This document shows, piece after piece, positions 48,018 through 56,962 of a DNA stretch of 57,699 nt; the stretch's first letter is position 1; every line of letters begins with the position of its first letter. Source of the DNA: Planctomycetota bacterium. GTDB lineage: Bacteria > Planctomycetota > Brocadiia > JAADGH01. A program made the translations under genes and the position numbers. The stretch is taken from contig JAADGH010000035.1 of NCBI GenBank assembly GCA_013152475.1, forward strand, positions 8,190 through 65,888, given 5' to 3'. The notes below the pieces were generated by a model. It was given only the letters and a program-made list of their open reading frames with translations, was not told the origin of the DNA and searched no databases.

Positions 48018-48542
48018 ATGGCGGCGTTGAGTGATCTGATCCGAGAGGTTCCGGACTTTCCGAAAGAGGGCATTTTGTTCTATGACATTACCACGCTCCT
48101 TCAGGACCCGGAGGGCCTGAAGCAGTCGGTGGCGCAGCTCGTGGACCACTACAAGAACTGCGGCGCAGACGTGGTCTGCTCGATCGAGTCGCGCGGGTTC
48201 ATCTTCGGGGTGCCCGTCGCCCTCGAGATCGGGGCGGGGTTCGTGCCGATTCGCAAGCCGGGGAAGCTTCCCTACAAGACCAAGTCCGCCACATACGATC
48301 TGGAGTACGGGACCGATACCGTCGAGATGCACATCGACGCCGTCAAGCCAGGCCAGAAGGTGCTCATGATCGACGATCTTCTCGCCACGGGCGGCACCAT
48401 GAAGGCCTGCTGCGACCTCGTCGAGTCCCTCGGCGGCGAGATCATCGGAGCCGGGTTCGTCATCGAGCTTGACTTCCTCAGTGGACGCGAGAAGCTCAGC
48501 AAATACAACGTCCACTCCCTGGTCCATTACGACAAGGGATAA
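48018..48542 (+). CDS. apt: Adenine phosphoribosyltransferase
   Basis: The 174-residue protein joins adenine to PRPP to give AMP in purine salvage. Visible motifs are REVPDFPKEGILFYDITTLL at the N-terminus, IESRGFIFGVPVALEIGAGF, VPIRKPGKLPY and the PRPP-binding loop MIDDLLATGGTMKACCDL. These match Apt throughout, and the length is normal. GAGGAG precedes the ATG by about nine bases. It lies 43 bases after the sigma factor gene and may be its operon partner. It ends the core block; the next 340 bases hold a decayed glycosidase end. Confidence 0.94.
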   Translation: MAALSDLIREVPDFPKEGILFYDITTLLQDPEGLKQSVAQLVDHYKNCGADVVCSIESRGFIFGVPVALEIGAGFVPIRKPGKLPYKTKSATYDLEYGTDTVEMHIDAVKPGQKVLMIDDLLATGGTMKACCDLVESLGGEIIGAGFVIELDFLSGREKLSKYNVHSLVHYDKG

Positions 48543-48546
48543 GACC

Positions 48547-48861
48547 GTGAAGCGCCGCTTCAAGACGGGGCGGCTTGAATTCGTAACCCGCATCCGACAG
48601 CCTGCGCGGCGGCATCTGCGGCAAGGCGCGAGTCGGCATTCATTCCGCGCTGGACCGTGTCCGACCCGCCGACCGAAGGCCTCTTCCCTGACGGTGAAGT
48701 GGGACGACGGCGCGACCACGATGCAGGACCACCTGGAGCGGCCCCCGATCCAGGTCCGCGACGGAAAGCCGACGCACCTCTTCGCCGCCGCCGATGGACC
48801 GGGCGGCTTCGATACATCAACGCGAACGTGAAACATGGTAATCCCGCTGAAAACCGATTGA
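48547..48861 (+). pseudogene. Decayed C-terminal end of a glycosidase-like gene
   Basis: The frame reads LTVKWDDGATTMQDHLERPP, then IQVRDGKPTHLFAAADGPGG, TSTRT, a TGA at 48829-48831, then NMVIPLKTD and a final TGA ending at 48861. In intact relatives, a GH43-like or similar beta-propeller end often has the form ERP-x(n)-G-x-PTHLF-x(n)-W-N-M-x-x-PLK, with Trp where TGA is found here, so TGG appears mutated to TGA. Sequence before about 48670 shows no recognisable domain. The fragment lies between apt and the GH29 fucosidase and is tentatively a remnant of a glycan-degradation gene. Confidence 0.6.
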
Positions 48862-48879
48862 ACCACAAGGAGATCCCCC

Positions 48880-50085
48880 ATGGCCAAGAGAGATATCGTG
48901 CCGTATGAAGATCGAATCCGATGGTTCGCCGAGGCGCGCTTCGGGATGTTTATCCACTGGGGCGTCTATTCCCTCCTCGCCCGGGGCGAGTGGGTAATGA
49001 ACCGGGAGCGAACGCCCTTCGCGGAATATCGCCCGCTGGCCGAGCGGTTCAGCCCGACCCGGTACGATCCCAACGAATGGGCCAAACTGGCCCGCCAGGC
49101 CGGCATGCGCTACATGGTCCTGACCACCCGCCACCACGACGGCTTCTGCCTGTGGGACAGCAAGCTCTCCGATTTCACGGCCCAAAAGACCGGCGCGAAA
49201 CGCGACCTGGTCGCGGAATATGCAGCGGCGTGCCGGAAGCACGGCCTCAAGGTCGGGTTCTACTATTCCCTGAAAGATTGGGGTCACCCCGACTGGCTGG
49301 CGCTCCAGGAGGGGCGCATGACGGACCACAAACGATTCCTCAGCTATATCCATGGCCAGGTGCGGGAGTTGTGCACGAACTATGGCAAGGTGGATCTGCT
49401 GTGGTACGACGGCCCCGGGCCCTACGACGCCGCTGGATGGGAGTCGAAGAGACTGAACGCCATGGCCCGGAGGCTCCAGCCTCATATTGTCATCAACGAC
49501 CGCTCCCGGTTGCCGGAGGATTTCTCCACCGTCGAGCAGCACCTCAGCCATGTCCAGGCCGGACGGCCGTGGGAGTTCTGTCTGACGATGAACGAAAACT
49601 GGGGCTACGCCAAACGGAGCCCCTACAAATCCACACAGCAGATCATCGACACACTCACCCTCGTGGTCGCGCGCGGGGGCAACCTGCTGCTGAACGTCGG
49701 CCCGAAGCCGGACGGAACGATCCCCGCCGAGAGCGTGAAGCGCCTGAAGGAGGTCGGCGACTGGATGAAGGTGAACAGCGAATCCATCTACGGCTGCACG
49801 TCGCACCCGCTACAGTGGACCAACTACGGTCGGGTCACAACGAAGGGCAACGCCCTCTACATCCACATGTCGAAGTCCTGGCCGGGGAAAGAGTTCGTCA
49901 CGGCCGGCCTGAAGAACAAAGTGCGCTCCGCGCAGCTCCTGGGAACGAAACGCAGGCTCAAGACCAGGACGAGCGATGTGCGCATGTGGATCTCCGGCCT
50001 TCCCGACAAGCCGCCGCACAGGCACGGCAGCGTGATCAAGATCACGACCCAAGGCAAGCCGGAGGCGACTCCGTATCCGCAATGA
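48880..50085 (+). CDS. Alpha-L-fucosidase (GH29 family)
   Basis: The 401-residue enzyme has a (beta/alpha)8 GH29 barrel: WFAEARFGMFIHWGVYSLL, MRYMVLTTRHHDGFCLWDS, RKHGLKVGFYYSLKDW, YGKVDLLWYDGPGPYD, where the Asp of WYDG is the expected nucleophile, and NLLLNVGPKPDG near the end of the barrel. A C-terminal beta-domain (VTTKGNALYIHM, VRSAQLLG) completes the family form. It hydrolyses terminal alpha-L-fucose. There is no signal peptide, so it should act in the cytoplasm. Its TGA overlaps the next start. A GGAG site precedes the ATG 48880. The decayed glycosidase end directly before it suggests a formerly larger glycan cluster. Confidence 0.88.
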   Translation: MAKRDIVPYEDRIRWFAEARFGMFIHWGVYSLLARGEWVMNRERTPFAEYRPLAERFSPTRYDPNEWAKLARQAGMRYMVLTTRHHDGFCLWDSKLSDFTAQKTGAKRDLVAEYAAACRKHGLKVGFYYSLKDWGHPDWLALQEGRMTDHKRFLSYIHGQVRELCTNYGKVDLLWYDGPGPYDAAGWESKRLNAMARRLQPHIVINDRSRLPEDFSTVEQHLSHVQAGRPWEFCLTMNENWGYAKRSPYKSTQQIIDTLTLVVARGGNLLLNVGPKPDGTIPAESVKRLKEVGDWMKVNSESIYGCTSHPLQWTNYGRVTTKGNALYIHMSKSWPGKEFVTAGLKNKVRSAQLLGTKRRLKTRTSDVRMWISGLPDKPPHRHGSVIKITTQGKPEATPYPQ

Positions 50086-50912
50086 GCATGCTAAAACGCA
50101 CCTTCCTGCACATCCACGGAATCGGCAGGAAGACAGAGGGAACGATCTGGCAGGCAGGCATCCACACATGGGATGACTTCCTCGGCCGACGCGATTTCCT
50201 CCCCCTGCCCGAGTTGAAAAGGCAACACGCATTGGATGTGATCGCCCAGTCCGTGTCGGCCCTGGAAGCAAGAGACGCGCGATTCTTCGCGAACTGTCTC
50301 CCCTCCCGGGAGGCGTGGCGTGCGTATCCGGCGTTCCGGCACTCGTGCGTTTTTATAGACATCGAAACGACCGGCCTGCCCTCCGGGTACCTCCCCATCA
50401 CCTGCATAGGTCTCTACGACGGATCCACACCAAGGCTCTTTGTCAAGGGGTTCAACCTGGACAGCTTCCGCCAGGAAATCCTCGGCTACAAGATGATCGT
50501 GACCTACAACGGCGCCACGTTCGACCTGCCCTTCATCCGGGCGTGGTTCCCCGATATTCAACTGCCGCCGCTCCATCTCGATCTGCGCTACGTCTTCCAT
50601 CGGCTCGGCTACCAAGGGGGTCTGAAAGACATCGAGGGACAGGTCGGCATCGAACGACGCAAGCACATCCGGGGGATGGACGGCTTCGACGCGGCCCGGC
50701 TCTGGCACGAATACGAACGCGGCGACGTCGGAGCGCTGAGGCGGATGCTGGAATACAACCTCGCCGATATCGTGAACCTCAAGGAACTCGCCGGGCTGGC
50801 CTATAACAAGATGCTCTCGCACGTCTCCTGCGGAGCGCCGGAGATCACGGTCTCGCGCCTGATTCTGCCAGAAGCGGAAATCGCGGCATCAATCGAAGCG
50901 GCCGGGATTTGA
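50082..50912 (+). CDS. YprB-like RNase H-fold 3'-5' exonuclease-like protein
   Basis: ATG 50082 overlaps the fucosidase stop (ATGA); the much longer frame upstream is a shadow of that gene. The 276-residue protein begins with a helix-hairpin-helix-like segment (FLHIHGIGRKTEGTIWQAGI), then has a DEDD-type nuclease core: FIDIETTGLPSG (first Asp and Glu), VTYNGATFDLPFI (second Asp), then HLDLRYVFHRLGYQGGLKDI, and LEYNLADIVNLKELA with the last Asp. It probably degrades single-stranded nucleic acid. The link with the fucosidase gene appears to be transcriptional only. Confidence 0.85.
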   Translation: MSMLKRTFLHIHGIGRKTEGTIWQAGIHTWDDFLGRRDFLPLPELKRQHALDVIAQSVSALEARDARFFANCLPSREAWRAYPAFRHSCVFIDIETTGLPSGYLPITCIGLYDGSTPRLFVKGFNLDSFRQEILGYKMIVTYNGATFDLPFIRAWFPDIQLPPLHLDLRYVFHRLGYQGGLKDIEGQVGIERRKHIRGMDGFDAARLWHEYERGDVGALRRMLEYNLADIVNLKELAGLAYNKMLSHVSCGAPEITVSRLILPEAEIAASIEAAGI

Positions 50913-50946
50913 GGTGTGGCAGGGGGAAATTTGTGCAAAAAAAACC

Positions 50947-50975
50947 TTGCAACGACATGGGGGGGAATGTATAAT
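50947..50975 (+). promoter_or_regulatory. Strong sigma-70 promoter before the HTH-TM gene
   Basis: TTGCAA at 50947-50952 is followed after 17 bases, including seven consecutive G, by a consensus TATAAT at 50970-50975. Transcription would start near 50982, giving a leader of about 50 bases with GGAGGGGGTGATCC before ATG 51033. It is the best promoter in the window by match to consensus. Confidence 0.75.
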
Positions 50976-51032
50976 ACACCTACCAACATATTAGCATACC
51001 CCATTTTGTCGAAATGGAGGGGGTGATCCGAT

Positions 51033-51956
51033 ATGGAAGACCAGGAGTTTCTGACGGGCGAAGAGGCCGTACGACGGCTCAACATGACTCCACAACAGCT
51101 CAATGCCCTTGTCAGCGAAGGCGAGTTGCGTATGTACCGGCATGGGGGGGAGACGATGTTTCGAGCGGAGGACATCGAGAACCTCCGCAAGAAGTCCGAG
51201 ACCGACGCGACGATCGTCCTTCCCTCTGCCAGCGCAGCCGGTGACACGGACGAGGAAAGCAGCGAGGTGGAGATCGAATCGGTGGATTCAGAACTTGACG
51301 ACTCCGATCAGACCTCGGTGCTGCCCCTCGACCTGCCGGAGGCGGACCCACTGCTGTCCCTCGATGAAGACAGCGAGGCGCCCACCGTCCTGGAAGAAGG
51401 GAAAGGCCGCGGCGAGACCGAGGTGATGAACGGCCTTGAGGCCATCGACCTGGACGAGGTCCAAGAGCCGGCCCGGCCGGATGCGGACATCGACCTATCG
51501 AGCGGCCTGCTCGAGGTGGTCGAGGATGACGAGTCGGCCGCGCTGGATCAGATGGTGAGCAGCGCTGAATCCGACGCGGTGACCACCGCCGAAACGAGCG
51601 GCCTGGAGCCCTCGACGGCGGAGGAGACGATGGGTCTCGAACCCGCCGAAGCCACCGACATCGGCACGGTACCCATGGATGTGGTGGATGCGGAGGACAG
51701 CGCAACCGTCGCCCTCGAGGCCGTGGAGGATGACATTTCCACGGCGGAATCGGCGTTTGCACCCGGCGGAGGCATCGCACCGGGCATGGCGGGCGCCATG
51801 GCCTTCGAGGATGTCGAACCCGAAGGTGTAGCCACGCTGATCGGATTGGTTCTGACCACGGTGGCGATGGCCTTTGGCGCGGTGCTTTGGGGGGGCTATT
51901 GGCTTATGACAAGCCAGAACCCACTCATCGATCAGTTTGTTGGGTTGTTCAAGTAA
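51033..51956 (+). CDS. HTH protein with long acidic linker and C-terminal membrane anchor
   Basis: The 307-residue protein has an N-terminal MerR/excisionase-like winged helix (FLTGEEAVRRLNMTPQQLNA, then LVSEGELRMYRHGGETMFRA, ending EDIENLRKK). Residues about 60-260 are rich in Glu, Asp, Ser and Thr and probably disordered. One transmembrane helix lies near the C-terminus (ATLIGLVLTTVAMAFGAVLW). This suggests a DNA-binding domain tethered to the cytoplasmic membrane. The gene has a strong promoter and lies 56 bases before an OmpA-family lipoprotein, a pairing likely to be functional. Targets are unknown. Confidence 0.75.
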   Translation: MEDQEFLTGEEAVRRLNMTPQQLNALVSEGELRMYRHGGETMFRAEDIENLRKKSETDATIVLPSASAAGDTDEESSEVEIESVDSELDDSDQTSVLPLDLPEADPLLSLDEDSEAPTVLEEGKGRGETEVMNGLEAIDLDEVQEPARPDADIDLSSGLLEVVEDDESAALDQMVSSAESDAVTTAETSGLEPSTAEETMGLEPAEATDIGTVPMDVVDAEDSATVALEAVEDDISTAESAFAPGGGIAPGMAGAMAFEDVEPEGVATLIGLVLTTVAMAFGAVLWGGYWLMTSQNPLIDQFVGLFK

Positions 51957-52012
51957 ATCCCCGGCGATGAGCCGGATTGACAAGAGATTCGATCTTGAAA
52001 GGAGAATAGGGC

Positions 52013-52708
52013 ATGCCAAAAACCGGGTGGGTCGTAAAGGCTGTCGTTCTTGGTTTGGTGTTTGTTGTCGCGCAGGGCTGTGTGTCGGTTGGCAAATACA
52101 ATGATCTGAAGGACAACTACCGCCGGCTGCAGGAACAACTGAACGATGCGAACTCGAAACTGGCGAACGCGCAGACCGCGCTCGACAGGGAAAAGGCCGT
52201 CGCGGAGGACCTTGGCCAGACGGTAGCTGAGCTGAGGAAGCTCGGCACACTCCCCAAGGAAGTGGAGCTGACGGACGAAGGCTTGACCATCGCGGCCGAA
52301 GTACTGTTTGATTCGGGCAAGGCCACGCTCAAGAGGCATGGGAAAGAAGTCCTCGGCAAAGTGGCCAAGGCGATCAAGCAGGCCGGTCTGAATGTCCGCA
52401 TCGACGGACACACAGACAGCGACCCGATCAAGCGCTCGGGGTGGGCCTCGAATCACCACCTCTCAGCGGCGCGGGCCCTGTCCGTATATCAAGAGTTCGT
52501 CAAGAACGGCCTGTCCAGCAGCAAAATCCACGTCGTCGGCTGGGGGCCGAACCGGCCGAGGGCCAGCAATGCCACGGCGTCGGGCAAGGCGAAGAACCGC
52601 CGCGTCGAAATCAAGCCGTACAAGCCGGAATCCCTGCCTCCGATTGCGCCGATCGAAGCCGCCCCGCTCAAACCCAAGAAGAGGGTGGAGCCGAATCCCA
52701 AGACCTGA
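52013..52708 (+). CDS. OmpA-family peptidoglycan-associated lipoprotein
   Basis: The 231-residue protein has a lipoprotein signal (VLGLVFVVAQGC, Cys near residue 23), a coiled coil (residues about 30-75, NYRRLQEQLNDANSKLANA), and an OmpA C-terminal peptidoglycan-binding domain (LFDSGKATLKRHGKEVLG, VRIDGHTDSDPIKRSG, LSAARALSVYQEFVKN, GWGPNRPRASN). The domain attaches outer membrane or cell-surface proteins to the cell wall. The tail is Pro-rich. An AAGGAGA site precedes the ATG. An intrinsic terminator lies 26 bases after its stop. Confidence 0.9.
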   Translation: MPKTGWVVKAVVLGLVFVVAQGCVSVGKYNDLKDNYRRLQEQLNDANSKLANAQTALDREKAVAEDLGQTVAELRKLGTLPKEVELTDEGLTIAAEVLFDSGKATLKRHGKEVLGKVAKAIKQAGLNVRIDGHTDSDPIKRSGWASNHHLSAARALSVYQEFVKNGLSSSKIHVVGWGPNRPRASNATASGKAKNRRVEIKPYKPESLPPIAPIEAAPLKPKKRVEPNPKT

Positions 52709-52733
52709 TTCGGTATCTTTGATGTGAATACGA

Positions 52734-52767
52734 GAGCACGCGTCGTTCCCGGCGCGTGCTCTTTTTT
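52734..52767 (+). terminator. Rho-independent terminator after the OmpA lipoprotein gene
   Basis: A perfect nine-bp stem, GAGCACGCG at 52734-52742 and CGCGTGCTC at 52753-52761, with a 10-base loop is followed by six T residues. It lies between the convergent OmpA and YhcH-type genes and points in the plus direction only. Confidence 0.85.
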
Positions 52768-52773
52768 GTCAGC

Positions 52774-53229
52774 CTACAGCCTGACCTTCGCCACGATCTT
52801 GCGCACGTCCATTGGTCCGGCCACACAACACCCCGGCTTGTGCCCGTCGCCGGGAAAGAACACGACAAAACATCCCGGGACCAGATGCAGACGCGTCGCA
52901 TCGCCGGCGCCCCGATAGAATCCCGCGTCGCGATCTTCCGAGTGGGCCTCCTCCACATCCAACATGGATACAGGCAACCACTCAATCATCTCCTCGCCGG
53001 ACGCGACAACCTGGATATCGGCATACTTTCTGTGGGCCTCGAACCTCCGTTCGGCGGCGGGCAACGTTCGGTAGCTCTCCAGGTTCACGTATCCCTGTCC
53101 ATCGGGGAGTTCATATCGTCCGTCTCCCATCGACGCGCTAAATGTTTCAGCGATGAACCTGAACCCCGCCTCCAATCCCGGAAGGAGACAAACACAATCG
53201 CGCCAATTCTCAATCAGGTCGATGATCAT
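52774..53229 (-). CDS. YhcH/YjgK/YiaL-family protein
   Basis: The 151-residue protein has the cupin-like pattern of the YhcH family (also called EbgC or beta-galactosidase beta-subunit-like): RFEAHRKYADIQVVASGEEM followed by IEWLP, and FVVFFPGDGHKPGCCVAG with His and Glu residues for metal binding. Members are linked to sialic acid, galactoside or other carbohydrate catabolism. Here it lies on the opposite strand between the OmpA gene and the GH116 gene and may be its own transcription unit. The GCC after the histidine is unusual; the common form ends in P-H-x-P. Confidence 0.8.
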   Translation of the reverse strand: MIIDLIENWRDCVCLLPGLEAGFRFIAETFSASMGDGRYELPDGQGYVNLESYRTLPAAERRFEAHRKYADIQVVASGEEMIEWLPVSMLDVEEAHSEDRDAGFYRGAGDATRLHLVPGCFVVFFPGDGHKPGCCVAGPMDVRKIVAKVRL

Positions 53230-53325
53230 CGTCCCGTCCTAATCAACATTGTTCTCACGCACAGAAGGCCCGGATTATAGCCGATGCCGACGGGAATGTG
53301 AAGTGCCCGGTTCGAGAGTTTGAGG

Positions 53326-53354
53326 TTGACACGAGCAAGGGCAATCTCAATAAT
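53326..53354 (+). promoter_or_regulatory. Sigma-70 promoter for the GH116-like gene
   Basis: A consensus TTGACA at 53326-53331 is separated by 17 bases from AATAAT at 53349-53354 (5 of 6 bases match). Transcription would start near 53361, leaving about 43 bases before ATG 53404. Confidence 0.6.
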
Positions 53355-53403
53355 CCCTCTGCGGCTGTAATTTGACATGACTTCAGGAATGAAGGAAGCG
53401 GTC

Positions 53404-56079
53404 ATGGCTCGAAAGAAATCTCTCACTTTCCCGAAAAGAGGACTTTTTGATGATGGGCGGGTGAGACTGTTCACCGGCGACCATCTCGCGCAGGTTGCCT
53501 TCCCCCTCGGCGGCATCGGAACGGGGACGATCTCACTCGGCGGGCGCGGCAACCTGCGCGACTGGGAAATCTTCAACCGCCCGGCGAAGGGCAAGAACCT
53601 GCCCATGACCTTTTTCGCCGTCTGGGCGAAACCCGATGGAGACAAGCCTACCGCCAAAATCCTCGAGCGAAAGATCCTTCCCCCCTACCACGGCAGCCAC
53701 GGCTTCGACCGCACCGGCCTGCAGGGGGTTGCCCGCCTGGACGAAGCGGTTTTCAGGGGCGAATACCCCTTCGCATGGATCGAGTTCCAGGACAAGCAGC
53801 TTCCGGTCCAGGCACGCCTCGAAGCATTCAACCCGTTTATCCCGCTGAACGTCGAGGACAGCTCCATCCCCGTCGCCATCTTCAACTGGACGTTCCACAA
53901 TCCGACGAAGACGCCCATCGAGGTCTCTCTGATGGCCACGATGCAGAACCCCATCGGTTGGCAGGACATCGGTGTCCCGACGAACCCGTTCCCGGAAAAA
54001 CTGAACCAATTCCGGCGGGACGCCCTCCTCCATGGCCTGTGGTTCTCGGCGCCCGATCTCGACCCGAACGATCCGAACTTCGGCACCGCAGCACTCTGCA
54101 CGCCGTGGGCGAAGACCGATGTCCAAACCCGGCTCTACCGCGGCGGCTGGTGGGACAGTTGCCATATCCTCTGGGACGATTTCGCCGACGATGGCAGGCT
54201 GGAATCCGTGATCGAAAGCGAGTTCGACGCCGATGTCAAGCCCTCCGGCGGAACGGAAAAGCCAGAGGTCGGCGCCATGGCCATGCGCGCCACCATCGCG
54301 CCGGGGGAGAGCATGACCATTCCTGCCTACATCGCATGGCACTTCCCGTTCCTGAAATCCTGGACCGAAGGAATCATCTGCCGTACGTATGCGGGCGTTC
54401 AATTCGCCGATGCGTGGGACGCGGCGACCTACGCGGCCGACAACATGGATCGTCTGACGAGGGGAACCCGCGAGTTCCACGGCGCCATCATCCGCTCCAC
54501 GCTTCCAGGTTGCGTTCTCGACGCGGTCACCAGCCAGGCATCCATCATCCGTTCCAACACGTGTATCCGCCTCGCCGACGGGCAGTTTTACGGCTACGAA
54601 GGATGCAGTGATAATGTGGGCTGCTGCGCGGGGACGTGTATGCACGTATGGAACTACGAGCAGGCGCTGGCCTTCCTCTTCCCCACGCTGGAGCGTTCAA
54701 TTCGCAGAAACGAATTTTTGAACTCCACCTCCGCCGACGGCCACATGCAGTTTCGCACCAGCATGCCGGCCAACACGCGGATGCGCCGGTTCCATGCCTG
54801 CGCCGACGGGCAGATGGGCGCGGTCATCCGCGCCTACCGAGACTGGCAATTGAGCGGCGACGACGCCTTCCTGGAGGAAATATGGCCCAATCTGAAACGC
54901 GCCCTCGGTTTCGCCTGGACTCAACCCAACGGCTGGGACCCGAACCGGGACGGCGTCATGGAAGGCTGCCAGCACAACACCTACGACATCGAGTTCTACG
55001 GGCCGAACACCATGATGGGGGCCATGTACCTCGGGGCCCTCCGCGCCGCAGAGGAGATGGCGAACTACCTCGGGGAAAAGGACAAGGCGAGGGAATACCA
55101 CGCGATCTACGAGAGCGGACGGGAGCGCATGGACGCCGAGCTCTGGAACGGGGACTACTACGTCCAGAAGGTCGAGGTCATGCCTGGGCTGGAGGTGCCG
55201 GAGAAACTGCGCGGGCCGCAGAAGGGCGAAGAGGGTTGCTCGTGCAAGGAAACACCCGGTCCCAAGACACCGGCCAACGACGGTTTCGAGGTCAAGTATC
55301 AGTACGGCGAGGGCTGCCTGTCCGACCAGTTGCTCGGGCAGTGGGCGTGCCACGTGGCGGGGCTGGGCTACGTCCTCGACCCCAAACGTGTCAAGCGCGC
55401 CGTGGGCAGCATCTTCAAACACAATTTCCGGCATCCTATCGGCGACTTCAGCAACGTGCAGCGCATCTATGCCTTGAACGACGAGGCCGGGCTGCTGCTC
55501 TGCTCTTGGCCGAGAGGCAATCGACCCGCGCTGCCATTCGTGTATTCCGACGAGGTATGGACCGGCATCGAATATCAGGTGGCGGCACATCTCATTTACG
55601 AGGGTCTGGTCGAGGAGGGCCTCACCCTCGTCAAGGGCGTCCGCGACCGCCACGACGGTCTGCGCCGGAACCCGTGGAACGAGTTCGAGTGCGGCAGCCA
55701 CTACGCCCGCGCCATGGCGAGCTGGTCGGTCCTTCTGGCGCTGAGCGGGTTCGGGTACAGCGCGACGGATCGGGAGATCCGGTTCCGCCCCGTCATCAGC
55801 AAAAAGAACTTCCGATGTTTCTTCTCCACCGCCTCTGGGTGGGGAACATTCTCTCAAGAGAAAAAGGGCGGGAAGCTGAACGCGGTGATTGCTGTGGCCA
55901 AAGGTAAGCTCTCCCTTCAGCGCATTGAGCTTGCCTCGCGCGCCTCCACCGCAGCGGTGATACTGAACGGCAGGAAGATCAAGGCGGCATGCCAGGTCAG
56001 GGACGGAAGGACTCTTGTCAGGCTGTTGCGCGGGGTGACGCTGCGCGAAGGGCAGATTCTGAAGATCACGCTGAAGTGA
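53404..56079 (+). CDS. GH116-like beta-glucosidase/glucosylceramidase-type glycoside hydrolase
   Basis: The 891-residue protein starts at ATG 53404 with AAGGAAG five bases upstream; an ATG at 53377 is less well placed. An N-terminal beta-sandwich (VAFPLGGIGTGTISLGGRGN, LRDWEIFNRPAKGKN) is followed by a long (alpha/alpha)6 catalytic domain (CAGTCMHVWNYEQALAFLFP, GQMGAVIRAYRDWQLSGDDA, NTYDIEFYGPNTMMGAMYLG, VYSDEVWTGIEYQVAAHLIY). These match GH116 and its DUF608 catalytic module, so beta-glucosidase, beta-xylosidase or related activity is expected. There is no signal peptide. A Cys-rich loop (EGCSCKE) sits in the second half. Convergent with the TPR gene. Confidence 0.85.
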   Translation: MARKKSLTFPKRGLFDDGRVRLFTGDHLAQVAFPLGGIGTGTISLGGRGNLRDWEIFNRPAKGKNLPMTFFAVWAKPDGDKPTAKILERKILPPYHGSHGFDRTGLQGVARLDEAVFRGEYPFAWIEFQDKQLPVQARLEAFNPFIPLNVEDSSIPVAIFNWTFHNPTKTPIEVSLMATMQNPIGWQDIGVPTNPFPEKLNQFRRDALLHGLWFSAPDLDPNDPNFGTAALCTPWAKTDVQTRLYRGGWWDSCHILWDDFADDGRLESVIESEFDADVKPSGGTEKPEVGAMAMRATIAPGESMTIPAYIAWHFPFLKSWTEGIICRTYAGVQFADAWDAATYAADNMDRLTRGTREFHGAIIRSTLPGCVLDAVTSQASIIRSNTCIRLADGQFYGYEGCSDNVGCCAGTCMHVWNYEQALAFLFPTLERSIRRNEFLNSTSADGHMQFRTSMPANTRMRRFHACADGQMGAVIRAYRDWQLSGDDAFLEEIWPNLKRALGFAWTQPNGWDPNRDGVMEGCQHNTYDIEFYGPNTMMGAMYLGALRAAEEMANYLGEKDKAREYHAIYESGRERMDAELWNGDYYVQKVEVMPGLEVPEKLRGPQKGEEGCSCKETPGPKTPANDGFEVKYQYGEGCLSDQLLGQWACHVAGLGYVLDPKRVKRAVGSIFKHNFRHPIGDFSNVQRIYALNDEAGLLLCSWPRGNRPALPFVYSDEVWTGIEYQVAAHLIYEGLVEEGLTLVKGVRDRHDGLRRNPWNEFECGSHYARAMASWSVLLALSGFGYSATDREIRFRPVISKKNFRCFFSTASGWGTFSQEKKGGKLNAVIAVAKGKLSLQRIELASRASTAAVILNGRKIKAACQVRDGRTLVRLLRGVTLREGQILKITLK

Positions 56080-56095
56080 CAGACCGACAAGGCGG

Positions 56096-56962
56096 CTACA
56101 TCAGCCCCTGCTGCTTGAGCTGCTCGGCAATCGTCGCGTCAAGGGATGCCGCCTTCCGCAGGAGATCCTTCCCCTCGTCTTCGTTGCCAAGCTGCCATAC
56201 AGCGACGCCCTTGTTGTAGAGGGCGAGGGCATAGTCCGGGTTGATGGCGAGCGCCTTGTCGTAGGATGCCAACGCCTCTTCGTGCCGGCCCAGAGCGCTA
56301 AGCGACAGGCCCTTGCTCACCAGCGCCATCGCGTAGCCGGGATGAATCTTCAGCGCCTGGTCAAAGCACTCAAGGGCCTCCTCATGCCGGTCCAGGTCGG
56401 CAAGGCAGGCCCCCTTGTCGTGCCAGATCTGGACGTCCTCCGCTGCAAGAACAACGGCATGGTCGTAGCACTTCAGCGCCTCCGCATGTCGCCCCTGCTC
56501 AACCAGCTCCACGCCTTTCAAACGCCATGCCTCCGCCTTGGCGGCGCCGGCCGTCGCCTCGGCCTGTTCGTCCTCCCCATAGAGTGAAGAAAGGGTGGTG
56601 GTCTGTTCAGCCAGGGCCGGATCGAAGCTGTCGGCCCCGGGGGAGAATGCGCCAAGATCCGCCGGTGCGGGTTCCACTGCCTGCCCGGAATCGATGACCT
56701 CTTCCAGGTCCTCCTCCAAGAGAGGCAGACGGATCTCCTGATGGCACTTGCTGCAATGCATCTGCTCCCCTGCCTGCTCCGGCCAGGCGCGCAGTTTGTC
56801 GTGGCACTGCGGGCAGAAGAGGCGGATTTGCGGGCGCTCCGGATTGGATCGCTGAATCGGCAGACGGGTCTTGCACGAACCACACTTGCCAACCTTCCCC
56901 GCGTTGCTCTCCGACGTCTCAAATCGAGCGCCGCATATTCCACAATAGACGGTCAGTGCCAT
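56096..56962 (-). CDS. Zinc-ribbon and TPR-repeat protein
   Basis: The 288-residue protein has two N-terminal zinc ribbons: CGICGARFE with CGSCKTRLP, and CPQCHDKLR with CSKCHQEIR. An acidic linker (residues about 85-130) leads to four to five tetratricopeptide repeats (AWRLKGVELVEQGRHAEALK, then units containing WHDKGACLADLDRHEEALEC, LVSKGLSLSALGRHEEALAS and LYNKGVAVWQLGNEDEGKDL). No membrane segment is seen. It is probably a cytoplasmic protein-protein interaction scaffold that senses or binds metal; the partner is unknown. Confidence 0.8.
   Translation of the reverse strand: MALTVYCGICGARFETSESNAGKVGKCGSCKTRLPIQRSNPERPQIRLFCPQCHDKLRAWPEQAGEQMHCSKCHQEIRLPLLEEDLEEVIDSGQAVEPAPADLGAFSPGADSFDPALAEQTTTLSSLYGEDEQAEATAGAAKAEAWRLKGVELVEQGRHAEALKCYDHAVVLAAEDVQIWHDKGACLADLDRHEEALECFDQALKIHPGYAMALVSKGLSLSALGRHEEALASYDKALAINPDYALALYNKGVAVWQLGNEDEGKDLLRKAASLDATIAEQLKQQGLM

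Noticed and set aside
48829..48831. TGA as a tryptophan codon
   Set aside because: Many genes in the window use TGA as a normal stop, including overlapping ATGA junctions, so a recoded genetic code is not supported.
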